A DNA stretch of 64,000 nt. Origin: RYN-230 sp963768945 (GTDB taxonomy: Bacteria > Actinomycetota > Actinomycetes > Streptosporangiales > Streptosporangiaceae). A program made the position numbers and the translations under genes. Shown one piece after another: positions 33,449 through 41,332 of this stretch. The notes below the pieces were generated by a model. The model did no database searches and was not told the DNA's origin. It worked only from the letters and a program-made list of their open reading frames with translations. Every line of letters starts with the position of its first letter. The stretch's first letter is position 1. The stretch lies in contig CAVYJW010000003.1 of the NCBI GenBank assembly GCA_963768945.1, positions 1,984,001 through 2,048,000 of the forward strand, read 5' to 3'.

Positions 33449-34363
33449 ATGACTGAGTACCGGGCATCCTTCGACGCCACTGTCACGTTCGGCAACGGCG
33501 GCGGGCTGACCGCCCAGGGCTTCCGGGTGGACGTGCCGTCTCCCGGCATCGGCGAAGCGGGGATCGCCGCACTGTTCGTGGCCTCACTCGGCCTGCTGGC
33601 GACGGAGTCCGTCGGGCTCAGCAACGTCGAGATCATCGCCGAGCCGCACAAGGGCACCCGGGGCGGCCCGTCGGACCGCACCGGCGGTCCGCCGCGGCGG
33701 ACCGGGACGCTGGTAGAGCTGAGCCACGTGATCCGGGCCGGAATGATCACCTATCCCGGGCAGCCCGGGCCGGAGATCACCCCGCACCTGACCCGGGAAG
33801 CCTCGCGGGCCCACTACTCCCCCGGCACCGAGTTCCTGATCGGCCGGATCAGCCTGGTCGGCAACACCGGGACCTACCTCGACTCGCCCTACCACCGCTA
33901 CCCCAGCGGCGCCGACCTGGCCACGATGCCACTGGAACGGACCGCCGACCTCCCCGCCGTGGTAGCCCGGGTGACGGGAACGCGACAGCGCGGCATCGAC
34001 GTCGGTGCCCTGGCCGCGCTCGATGTCCGCGGCGCCGCCGTGCTGCTGCACACCGGCGACGACGCCAGCTTCGGCTCGCCGGCCTACGCCGAGGACGCGC
34101 ACTTTCTCACCGAGGCCGGGGCCGCCTGGCTGGCCGGGCACGAGGCCGCCCTGGTCGGCATCGACACGGTCAACATCGACGACATCGCTGACGGGCGGCG
34201 TCCGGCGCACTCGCTGCTGCTCGCGGCCGGGATTCCCGTGGTCGAGCACCTGACCGGGCTGGGGCAGCTGCCCCCGGCCGGCGCCTCGTTCACCGCCGCG
34301 CCGCTGCGCATCGAGGGATTCGGCACCATCCCGGTCCGCGCGTTCGCACGTCTCCCGGGGTAG
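33449..34363 (+). CDS. Cyclase-family (kynurenine formamidase-like) metal hydrolase with N-terminal extension
   Basis: The 304-residue protein has a C-terminal cyclase domain (about residues 85-300): TLVELSHVIRAGMITYPGQPGPEI, NTGTYLDSPYHRYPSGADLATMPLE (the metal-site region, with Asn where the classical HxGTHxDxPxH motif has His) and VGIDTVNIDD. The first ~75 residues (TEYRASFDATVTFGNGGGLTAQGFRVDVPS...EIIAEPHKG) form an extra small domain. The family hydrolyses N-formylkynurenine-like amides and lactones. Substitution at the first metal ligand leaves activity open. Confidence 0.8.
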   Translation: MTEYRASFDATVTFGNGGGLTAQGFRVDVPSPGIGEAGIAALFVASLGLLATESVGLSNVEIIAEPHKGTRGGPSDRTGGPPRRTGTLVELSHVIRAGMITYPGQPGPEITPHLTREASRAHYSPGTEFLIGRISLVGNTGTYLDSPYHRYPSGADLATMPLERTADLPAVVARVTGTRQRGIDVGALAALDVRGAAVLLHTGDDASFGSPAYAEDAHFLTEAGAAWLAGHEAALVGIDTVNIDDIADGRRPAHSLLLAAGIPVVEHLTGLGQLPPAGASFTAAPLRIEGFGTIPVRAFARLPG

Positions 34364-34382
34364 GCCACCCGACCAGGGCCGG

Positions 34383-35486
34383 TCAGTTTGAAGACAAGTA
34401 ATGGGTCACGGCATCCTCGTCCCATTCCAGACCGTTCCCGCAGACATCAGGCAGGAGCAAGGTTCCGTCGCGGACCTCGAAGGGATGGGCCAGTACCGGG
34501 TTGGCCCAGTCCTGCCACTCCAGCCAGTGCCGGGTCGGGGTGACCCGCAGCAGGTGCCCGCTGACCTCCGGGTACAGGTGGGAGGACATGGGCAGGCCGG
34601 CCACGTCGGCGACCGCAGCGGCCTGCAGCCAGCCGGTGACCCCGCCGATCCGCATCAGGTCCGGCATGACCAGGTCACAGGCCTGCGCCGCGATGGCGTC
34701 GCGCATGGCCCGCGGGCCGTAGAAGTTCTCGCCCAGCATGACCGGGGTGGTGATGCCGCGGGCGATCCGGGCGTGGCCGTCCAGGTCGTCGTAGCGCAGC
34801 GGTTCCTCGATCCAGGTCAGGCCTTCGGCGTCGAGCGCGCGGCAGCGCTCCAGCGCGTCGCCCAGGGCGAGCCCCTGGTTGTAGTCGGCGACCAGGGTCA
34901 CGTCGCCGCCGACCGCGGCCCGGACCCGGCGGACCGCGTCAAGGTCGTCGGCGGCGCGGTCCCGGCCTACCCGGACCTTCAGCGCGGTGAACCCGCCCTC
35001 GGCCAGCAGTTCCAGCGCCTCGTCGGCGACCGCGGCAGGCGGGATGAGGCCGAGCCCGTTGCTGTTGTAGGCCGGAACCGGCTCCAGGGTCCCGCCCAGG
35101 AGCCGGGCCAGCGGGAGCCCGGCCGCCTGGGCCAGGGCGTCCCACAGCGCGATGTCCAGGCCGGCCACCGCGGCCAGGGCCAGGCCCTGGTAGCCGGCCA
35201 GCGCGAACCAGCCCCGGGCCCCGCTGAACGCCTGCCCGGGCGCGGCCGGCTGGCCCCGCAAGCCCTCGCCCAGCTCGTGCAGGACGGTACGCAGCCCGGC
35301 CGCGGCGCTGACCAGGTACGGCGCCAGGTAGGAGCGGCCGGTGATGCCCTGCTCGGTGGTGACGTCGATGAGCAGCAACGGCCACTGGGCGAAGTGCCCC
35401 ACCTTGGTGGCCAGGGGCCTGCGGAACGGGACCACCACAAGCCGGACGGTCACGTCGTGCACGGTGAGGTCCGTCTCTGTCCCCAT
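34383..35486 (-). CDS. Mandelate racemase subgroup enzyme (enolase superfamily)
   Basis: The 367-residue protein aligns with Pseudomonas mandelate racemase at a constant offset of six: K170 (MR K164), D201, E227 and E253 (metal ligands), D276 and H303 (His-Asp dyad, in SSHLYPE) and E323 (in WLEWQDWANP). MR's second catalytic base K166 is replaced by Arg (K170-V-R172). The family abstracts an alpha-proton from carboxylates; loss of the Lys favours a dehydratase or one-base reaction rather than racemisation. ATG 35486 has aaggggg 5 bp upstream. It is divergent from the clpP pair and convergent with the cyclase gene. Confidence 0.87.
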   Translation of the reverse strand: MGTETDLTVHDVTVRLVVVPFRRPLATKVGHFAQWPLLLIDVTTEQGITGRSYLAPYLVSAAAGLRTVLHELGEGLRGQPAAPGQAFSGARGWFALAGYQGLALAAVAGLDIALWDALAQAAGLPLARLLGGTLEPVPAYNSNGLGLIPPAAVADEALELLAEGGFTALKVRVGRDRAADDLDAVRRVRAAVGGDVTLVADYNQGLALGDALERCRALDAEGLTWIEEPLRYDDLDGHARIARGITTPVMLGENFYGPRAMRDAIAAQACDLVMPDLMRIGGVTGWLQAAAVADVAGLPMSSHLYPEVSGHLLRVTPTRHWLEWQDWANPVLAHPFEVRDGTLLLPDVCGNGLEWDEDAVTHYLSSN

Positions 35487-35572
35487 CTGGCCCCCTTGCC
35501 AGCGACGGCCCGGGCCCGGGCCTGGTCGTTTCATCCTGCCAACGAACGGCCGCCCGGCCCAGTGCTGCGAGC

Positions 35573-35621
35573 AGGGCAATCTGCTGTCAGCAGAGCATCT
35601 CTGCCGCCAGCAGATTGCCCT
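35573..35621. promoter_or_regulatory. 49-base dyad between the racemase-like and clpP genes
   Basis: Arms agggcaatctgctg (35573-35586) and cagcagattgccct (35608-35621) are perfect complements. Inside them gcagag (35590-35595) and ctctgc (35599-35604) pair around a cat loop, with one C-G pair in between. It lies 76 bp upstream of the clpP start in a divergent intergenic region, so it may be an operator or an RNA hairpin in the leader. Confidence 0.8.
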
Positions 35622-35697
35622 GGCCAGCCCGTGGCGGGCGGCCCAGGGTGGGTGGGTGCGCCCGGGATCCGCGGGCCAGACCGAGAGCAGGGAGATC

Positions 35698-36318
35698 ATG
35701 AAGCTTGCCGTTGCTGAAGCGCCCGCGACCACCGTGTCCGTGGATGAGCAGCTGGTCAGCCGGCTGCTGTTCCAGCGCATCATCGTCCTCGGCACCGAGG
35801 TCGATGACCAGGTGGCCAACCGGCTGTGCGCGCAGCTGCTGCTGCTGTCCGCGGAGGACCCGCGCAGCGACATCAGCCTCTACATCAACTCGCCGGGGGG
35901 CTCGGTCAGTGCGGGCCTGGCGATCTACGACACGATGCGGCTGATCCCCAACGACGTCAGCACGCTGGCGATGGGGCTGGCCGGGAGCATGGCCCAGTTC
36001 CTGCTGTGTGCGGGGACCGCGGGCAAGCGGTTCAGCCTGCCGCACGCCCAGGTGCTGATGCACCAGGGCTCGGCCGGGTTCGGCGGGACCGCCGCTGACA
36101 TCGAGATCTACGCCGAGCAGCTCGGGCGCACCGGGGCCACGATGATCAGGCTGATCGCGGAGCACACCGGGCAGCCGCTGGATCGGGTGGAGCGCGACAG
36201 CCTGCGCGACCGCTGGTTCAGCGCCGAGGAAGCACGGGACTACGGGATCGTCGACCACATCGTGGAGCGCCTCGATGACGTGGGCCCAGCGGTCGCCGGG
36301 CGGAAGGCGGGTCTGTGA
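35698..36318 (+). CDS. clpP: ATP-dependent Clp protease proteolytic subunit (first of a pair)
   Basis: The 206-residue protein has the complete triad of ClpP at canonical numbers: Ser97 (LAGSMAQF), His122 (LMHQGSAG) and Asp171 (LRDRWFSA), plus the LYINSPGGSV strand. ClpP forms heptameric rings that degrade unfolded proteins delivered by ClpX or ClpC. Start ATG 35698 follows agggag. The pair lacks the tig and clpX neighbours of the primary actinobacterial clpP1P2 locus and lies next to an HTH regulator, so it is probably a secondary (clpP3/clpP4-like) pair. Confidence 0.93.
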   Translation: MKLAVAEAPATTVSVDEQLVSRLLFQRIIVLGTEVDDQVANRLCAQLLLLSAEDPRSDISLYINSPGGSVSAGLAIYDTMRLIPNDVSTLAMGLAGSMAQFLLCAGTAGKRFSLPHAQVLMHQGSAGFGGTAADIEIYAEQLGRTGATMIRLIAEHTGQPLDRVERDSLRDRWFSAEEARDYGIVDHIVERLDDVGPAVAGRKAGL

Positions 36319-36926
36319 CCATGAGCCAGTACACGATCCCCACCGTGGTGGAGCGGACGCCGGCCGGTGAGCGGGCGTTCGACATCTACTCCCGGCTGCT
36401 GTCGGAGCGCATCGTGTTCCTCGGCACCGAGATTGACGACGGGGTAGCCAACGTGATCATGGCCCAGCTGCTTCACCTCGAGGCAGCCAGCCCGGACCTC
36501 GAGATCAGCCTCTACATCAACTCCCCCGGCGGCTCGTACAGCGCCCTGACCGCGATATACGACACGATGCAGTACATCCGCCCGGACGTCGCCACGATCT
36601 GCATGGGCCAGGCGTCGTCGGCGGCGGCCGTGCTCCTGGCCGCGGGCGCCCCGGGGCGGCGGGCCGTGCTGCAGCACGCGAAGGTGCTGCTGCACCAGCC
36701 GTCGAGCCAGGCCCAGGGCGCGCTTCCCGACCTCGCCGCGGCGGCCAAGGAGGTGGCGAGGACCCGGCGTGACGTCGAGGAGATCCTGAGCCGGCACACC
36801 GGCCACCCGGTGGAGAAGATCAGGGGCGACACCGACCGGAACAAGACCTTCAGCGCCCGGGAGGCCGTCGAGTACGGCCTCGCCGACGAGGTCATCACCA
36901 GCCGCGAGGCAGACCACGCGGCCTAG
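36315..36926 (+). CDS. clpP: ClpP subunit with Asn in place of the catalytic Asp (second of a pair)
   Basis: The 203-residue protein has catalytic Ser102 (GQASSAAA) and His127 (LLHQPS). The position of E. coli ClpP Asp171 reads Asn176 (in GDTDRNKTFSAREAVEYGLADEV). The GTG at 36315 overlaps the stop of the first clpP (GTGA) and follows ggaagg, so translation is coupled and the two probably form a mixed-ring protease. Asn at this position is known in Listeria ClpP1, which is active mainly in mixed assemblies. It is convergent with the HTH regulator gene. Confidence 0.92.
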   Translation: MTMSQYTIPTVVERTPAGERAFDIYSRLLSERIVFLGTEIDDGVANVIMAQLLHLEAASPDLEISLYINSPGGSYSALTAIYDTMQYIRPDVATICMGQASSAAAVLLAAGAPGRRAVLQHAKVLLHQPSSQAQGALPDLAAAAKEVARTRRDVEEILSRHTGHPVEKIRGDTDRNKTFSAREAVEYGLADEVITSREADHAA

Positions 36927-36958
36927 CCGTCAGGCCGGCGGTCCGGCAGTCCCCGTGG

Positions 36959-37342
36959 TCAGGCGGCCAGCAGGCACTGGGCGTCACCCGGGGCCCGCAG
37001 CAGCGACGGGGCCCGGCCGCCGCCCGCCGTGCCCAGCCGGACGATCGCGCCGCGGCGGGCGCGATCGGCACCGAGATCATGCGCGACCCCGGCCAGCAGG
37101 TCAGACAGGTCGATCCACAGCGCATCGCAGATCGCGGCCAGGACCTCGGAGGAGGCTTCCTTGCGCCCGCGCTCGACCTCGGACAGGTACGGCACCGAGA
37201 CCCTGGCGGCCAGGGAGACGTCGGACAGGGTCCGCCCTTGTTCCCTCCGGGTCCGGCGCAGCCGCTCGCCGATCATCGTCCGGAGCAGAGGCCTGGAGCC
37301 CCGCCCGCGTTCTCCCCGGCTGGTGATGACCGGATCACCCAT
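36959..37342 (-). CDS. ClgR/PopR-type helix-turn-helix regulator
   Basis: The 127-residue protein carries an XRE-type DNA-binding domain closely resembling the actinobacterial Clp regulators ClgR and PopR: IGERLRRTRREQGRTLSDVSLAARVSVPYLSEVERGRKEASSEVLAAICDALWIDLSDLLAG. In Streptomyces, ClgR activates clpP1P2 and PopR activates clpP3P4. Its position beside a second-type clpP pair makes control of that pair likely. ATG 37342 has GGAGG eight bases upstream. ClgR and PopR are themselves Clp substrates through a C-terminal tag; here the last residues are LLAA, consistent with that. Confidence 0.85.
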   Translation of the reverse strand: MGDPVITSRGERGRGSRPLLRTMIGERLRRTRREQGRTLSDVSLAARVSVPYLSEVERGRKEASSEVLAAICDALWIDLSDLLAGVAHDLGADRARRGAIVRLGTAGGGRAPSLLRAPGDAQCLLAA

Positions 37343-37559
37343 CGCCGTCGCCTCCGTGGCTGCGTTCGTGACCCGCTGCCGGGTCCGGGCCAGCTCACCG
37401 TACCCAGCCCGGTCCCAGCCCCAGAAGAGTTTTCGCAGCCGGCGTAAGGCGGCCTCTGGCGGGTGGTCCCGGAGATTGATGCTTAGCCGCACGTCCGGCC
37501 CGGCCGGTGCCCTGTCCGCGTGACCAGCCCCAGGCCCGAGGCCGCAGTAGCATCGGCTG

Positions 37560-37850
37560 ATGGAGTTCAGCCGCGAACTGCGCGACGGGGTGATGTCGGG
37601 CGACATCACGGTGTCGTTCCGGCTGTGGCGCCGCTCGAAGGTCAAAGAGGGCGGCCGGTACCCGGTCGGTCCCGCGCAGATCGAGGTGGACTGCGTGGAA
37701 CTGGTGCCTTTCGCCTCCATCACCGAGGCGGACATCCGCCGGTCAGGCGAAAAGGACCGGGAGTCCCTCCGCCAGCGGGCCGCCCACGCGGGCCCCATCG
37801 CCGACGACACGCTGCTCTACCGGGTGGAGTTCCATCTCGCGTTGCCCTGA
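37560..37850 (+). CDS. ASCH-like small protein (96 aa)
   Basis: The product reads MEFSRELRDGVMSGDITVSFRLWRRSKVKEGGRYPVGPAQIEVDCVELVPFASITEADIRRSGEKDRESLRQ. It has the G-x(4)-T-x-R-x-W/K and basic-strand pattern of ASCH (PUA-like) domains, which bind RNA or nucleic-acid derivatives. It is complete at 96 residues. The gene is divergent from the HTH regulator and shares its promoter region; a methyltransferase gene follows at 27 bp, perhaps in the same transcript. Confidence 0.7.
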   Translation: MEFSRELRDGVMSGDITVSFRLWRRSKVKEGGRYPVGPAQIEVDCVELVPFASITEADIRRSGEKDRESLRQRAAHAGPIADDTLLYRVEFHLALP

Positions 37851-37877
37851 ACGGGCCACCGGAAACGCGGTGGCGCC

Positions 37878-38666
37878 GTGACAGGCGCCGGAGGTACGGT
37901 CTCGCGGGTGGATGAGGACGGTTACTTCGGGGAACATGTCGCCGCGCGCTATGACGAGTCCACGGCAGCCATGTCCGAGCCCGGCGTGGTTGAGTCAGCG
38001 GTCGGCCTCCTGGCCCGGCTGGCCGGCGGCGGCCGGGCCCTGGAGCTGGGCATCGGTACCGGGCGTATCGCCTTGCCGCTGGCGCGCCGCGGGGTCCCGG
38101 TCCATGGCATCGACCTGTCCCAGGCGATGGTGGCCCGGCTACGGGCCAAGCCGGGCGGCGACGCCATCGGCGTGACGATCGGCGACTTCGCCACCACGAC
38201 CGCTGGCGGCAGCTTCTCGGTCGCCTACCTGGTGTTCAACACGATCATGAATCTGACCACCCAGGAAGCACAGGTGGCCTGCTTCCGCAACGCCGCGGCG
38301 CACCTGGAGCCGGGCGGCTGCTTTGTCATCGAGGTCGCGGTACCCGAGCTGCGCAAGCTCCCGCCGGGCCAGAACGTCGTCCCGTTCCAGGTGAGCCCGG
38401 AGCAGTGGGCCTTCGATATCTACGACACCGCCACGCAGGCGATGAGCTCCAACTACATCGAGGTCACCGGCGGCCGGGGCGATTACCGGTCGATCCCCTT
38501 CCGGTATGTGTGGCCTGCCGAGCTCGACCTTATGGCCCAGCTCGCCGGCATGCGGCTGCGCGAGCGGTGGGCAGGATGGGCCCGGGAACCCTTCACCAGC
38601 GAGAGCCGGCAGCACGTCTCAATCTGGGACAAACCCGTTGCTGATCAGAAGTCACGCCGTCGCTAG
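37878..38666 (+). CDS. Class I SAM-dependent methyltransferase
   Basis: The 262-residue protein has the Rossmann SAM-binding motif ALELGIGTGRIALPLARRGVPVHGIDLSQAMVARL near residues 55-90 and an acidic motif in VTIGDFATT. A post-I block (LVFNTIMNLTTQEAQ) and a long hydrophobic strand region (GGCFVIEVAVPEL) follow. This is the common Methyltransf_25/11 type; the acceptor is unknown. It lies 27 bp after the ASCH-like gene. An alternative start, GTG 37908 (VDEDGYFGEHVAARYDE), would remove a 10-residue leader. Confidence 0.85.
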   Translation: MTGAGGTVSRVDEDGYFGEHVAARYDESTAAMSEPGVVESAVGLLARLAGGGRALELGIGTGRIALPLARRGVPVHGIDLSQAMVARLRAKPGGDAIGVTIGDFATTTAGGSFSVAYLVFNTIMNLTTQEAQVACFRNAAAHLEPGGCFVIEVAVPELRKLPPGQNVVPFQVSPEQWAFDIYDTATQAMSSNYIEVTGGRGDYRSIPFRYVWPAELDLMAQLAGMRLRERWAGWAREPFTSESRQHVSIWDKPVADQKSRRR

Positions 38667-38746
38667 CCCTCACCCATCCGCCCCGCCCGCCTCCCCGGCC
38701 TCCCCAGCCCCCGCCCCCGCGCAGCCCACCACCCCCGATCCATGAT

Positions 38747-38788
38747 CGTGGAGCGTTTTGCGCCGCGGGCGGCGCAAAACGCTCCACG
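38747..38788. repeat. Dispersed palindrome, copy 1
   Basis: Perfect 20-bp arms (38747-38766 and 38769-38788) around a 2-base centre, beginning cgtggagcgttttgcgccgc. The same arms occur at 51064-51109. It stands downstream of the methyltransferase gene. Confidence 0.92.
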
Positions 38789-39080
38789 CTAACGGCGGGG
38801 CCAGCCGGCGAGGGGGCACGAAGGGCCGCAGGGGCGGGGGGTGCCGCGCCAGCCGCGCTGCTGGAGCAGCGAAGCCACCTCGGCCGCCGTCTGGCAGGGG
38901 CGCTGGGTCACGTCGGCCCAGCTGTAGCGGAGGGTACTGATCCCGCCGACGAGCGACGCGTTGTCGCGGTGCCTGTCCCGCCAGCGGGCTTCCACTGGGT
39001 GGGCGGCTATGCCGCCGGTTCCACCCCGACCCCGAACTCCGCGTACAGAGCGTCCTTGTACTCGGTGCGCTCCCCCGCAC
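38789..39080 (-). pseudogene. Remnant of a DUF559/AbiEi-type protein
   Basis: The minus strand gives ERTEYKDALYAEFGVGVE and, one frame away, AAHPVEARWRDRHRDNASLVGGISTLRYSWADVTQRPCQTAAEVASLLQQRGWRGTPRPC, then a stop at 38789. This is the C-terminal restriction-endonuclease-like domain (LDG/HP, then RDN and LRYSWADV) of DUF559/AbiEi-like proteins. An internal TAG and a frameshift near 39005-39025, and the missing N-terminus, show it is decayed. Confidence 0.75.
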
Positions 39081-39358
39081 GATCCGGACCTGCCGCTGAG
39101 GCCGGGACACCGCCAGCGGTGGTGTCGCGACGTGACCGCGCGGGAACGACGCCATCAGGCGTGCAGAATGGACACAACAGCTGCTGAGCAGGCTGTAAAT
39201 TGCGGGGACGTGCCGCCGGGAGAAAGAGGGCGGGCCTGCCAAAGGGGGAGGCAAACGCTTTCTTGGAGACTCCTTGGGCAACTTTTTAATCATTCCGTGC
39301 ATCTGTTAGGTATGCGGTCTCCGTGGCGGCCGCCCCAGCCAGCGGATACGACCCGGGC
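39081..39358. other. Intergenic region upstream of the large membrane protein
   Basis: About 280 bp without a supported gene; it becomes AT-richer near 39270-39310 (caactttttaatcattccg) where a promoter for the next gene is likely. No terminator was seen. Confidence 0.45.
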
Positions 39359-41281
39359 ATGCGCCGGGTCCGGAAGAAAGGACGGGCCGGCGCATTGAAG
39401 GCTGGAGGAATTGCGTCCGCTGACCGGGAAGATTCCGCCGCCAGGGCGCGTGCGTGGCCGCTGAAGCCTGGGTCTGCGGCGCGCTCGGTGAGCGTGCATC
39501 TGGCGATCCTGATCGCCTTCCTGGCCGCCGGGGTCGCCGTCAACTGGACCCGTGCCGCGTATCTGACCGGCCACGTCCTCCCGACCGGCCGGGACGCCGG
39601 CTTGTTCGTGTGGGACTACTGGTGGGTAGCGCGCTCGGTTATCCACCTCAGCAATCCCTGGTCCAGCCACTACCTGGCCGCGCCGGTCGGGGTCCCGCTC
39701 GGATTTCACGTGCTGATGCCGCTGCCCGGCCTGCTGATGACGCCGGTCACGCTCACCCTGGGCCCCACTTTCACCTACAACCTGCTGTCCGCGGCCGCGC
39801 CCGGCCTGATGTGCTACACGATGTACCGGGCGGCGCGGCTGTGGGTGCCCTCGCAGACCGGCGCGATCGCGGGAGGCGCGTTCTTCGGCCTCTCCACGAT
39901 GATGACGTGGGACTCCTGGTTTGAGATCCAGCTCGCGCTCGGCGCGATCTTCCTGCCCCTGGCGCTGGAAGCCGCGGTGCGGCTGGGACGGCGGCCTAAC
40001 TGGCGGCAGGCGGTGCTCCTGGGCGTGGTACTCGGGACCCTGCTGCTGACCGACCTGGAATCGTCGATCATGACGGGGATTGTGGTGGTCGCGGCACTGC
40101 TGCCCTGGCTGGTCCGCAGCGCGGCCCGCGGCGGGGACCGGGCCTGGGTCAAGGTGCGCCTGGCCGGCGTGGCCGCGGCGGTCACCGCCGTCGTCGCCAG
40201 CCCACAGCTCATTTCCATGGCCCAGCAGGCGATGGCCGGCGACGCGTCAGTGCCGCAGGGCGCTCTCGCGGCGGACTATGCCAACTCCGGTGCGGCCGTG
40301 CAGCAGGTATTCGCCCCCTCACCGCGGGTCGGAGTTTTCGGGCTGAAGAGCCTCGCCTCGTACTACTACAGTTCGGGCCCCCATAGCGCCACGTTCGTCG
40401 CCTATGGGGTGGTGCTGACCGTCCTGGCCCTGTTTGGCCTGGTCGTCAGCTGGCGGCGGCGTAGTGCCCGGCTGCTCGCCCTGTTCTGGCTCGGCGCCAC
40501 CTGGCTGGCCATGGGCACCGGGATCCTCATCGGCGACCACCGGTATGTGCCGTTCCCCCGGGTATTGCAGGGCGAGCGCCTGTCGATGATCATGCCGTAC
40601 ACGTGGCTGGTGCGGATCGGGCTGTTCTCGTCGTTCCGCGAGGCTGACCGGTTCACCGAACTCGGGCTGGTGGCGGCCGCACTGCTCGCCGCCGCCGCCG
40701 TGAACTGGCTGCGCTATCACGCCAGGTCGGCGCTGGTCGTCGTGCTGGCGCTCGGCATCCTGGAAGCCGGCAGTGTCGGCGCCGGCGCCACCCCCGCCGT
40801 CACCGCGACCATCCCGGCCGCGCTGCCCGCGCTGGACCGCCCGATCGCCGCCGACCATTCGAGTTCGATCGTCGTCGATGTCCCGCTCGGCGTGCGGAGC
40901 GCCGTTCCGCTGCCCGGCGAGGGAGCGGCTTTCAACCCCGAGGCCGAGGTGCAGGCCACCGCGGACGGCCATCCCCGTGCCGTCGCCTACATATCCCGGC
41001 TGCCCGAGTCCATCCTGGCCAAGGTCAAACGGCACCCGTTCTACGGTGACCTGTTCGACGCCCAGCTAAACCCCGGTCTCGTGCACCGCAACCTGCTGGC
41101 CAGCCAGGCTCACCCGGCGTGGATTGACGCGGCACGACTGGACGCGCACCGGATGAACGTCGGCTGGGCGATCATCTGGACCCACACCCCGGTGATCCTC
41201 AGCTACCTCCAGGCGGTCGGCTTCCGGTTCGACTACCGGGCCGACGGCGCTCTCGTCTACCGCCTGGAGCCGCGCACCTGA
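39359..41281 (+). CDS. Polytopic membrane protein, probable GT-C type glycosyltransferase-like
   Basis: The 640-residue product has about 10-12 hydrophobic segments followed by a soluble C-terminal domain (from about residue 475). The first external loop contains GRDAGLFVWDYWWVARSVIHLSNPW, an acidic-loop pattern typical of GT-C membrane glycosyltransferases and YfhO-like proteins. Later segments include SSFREADRFTELGLVAAALLA. The C-terminal domain ends VGWAIIWTHTPVILSYLQAVGFRFDY. I cannot name a family with confidence. Start ATG 39359 removes a low-complexity leader from an earlier frame start. It stands alone. Confidence 0.75.
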   Translation: MRRVRKKGRAGALKAGGIASADREDSAARARAWPLKPGSAARSVSVHLAILIAFLAAGVAVNWTRAAYLTGHVLPTGRDAGLFVWDYWWVARSVIHLSNPWSSHYLAAPVGVPLGFHVLMPLPGLLMTPVTLTLGPTFTYNLLSAAAPGLMCYTMYRAARLWVPSQTGAIAGGAFFGLSTMMTWDSWFEIQLALGAIFLPLALEAAVRLGRRPNWRQAVLLGVVLGTLLLTDLESSIMTGIVVVAALLPWLVRSAARGGDRAWVKVRLAGVAAAVTAVVASPQLISMAQQAMAGDASVPQGALAADYANSGAAVQQVFAPSPRVGVFGLKSLASYYYSSGPHSATFVAYGVVLTVLALFGLVVSWRRRSARLLALFWLGATWLAMGTGILIGDHRYVPFPRVLQGERLSMIMPYTWLVRIGLFSSFREADRFTELGLVAAALLAAAAVNWLRYHARSALVVVLALGILEAGSVGAGATPAVTATIPAALPALDRPIAADHSSSIVVDVPLGVRSAVPLPGEGAAFNPEAEVQATADGHPRAVAYISRLPESILAKVKRHPFYGDLFDAQLNPGLVHRNLLASQAHPAWIDAARLDAHRMNVGWAIIWTHTPVILSYLQAVGFRFDYRADGALVYRLEPRT

Positions 41282-41332
41282 TCATGCGCCGGAAGCCGGC
41301 GCCGGATGACCGTGCCGGACGCTGAGGAGGCG

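Noticed and set aside
39323..39358. Earlier start (GTG 39323) for the large membrane protein
   Set aside because: It adds only a Pro/Ala leader without a ribosome-binding site; ATG 39359 gives a basic N-terminus before the first span.
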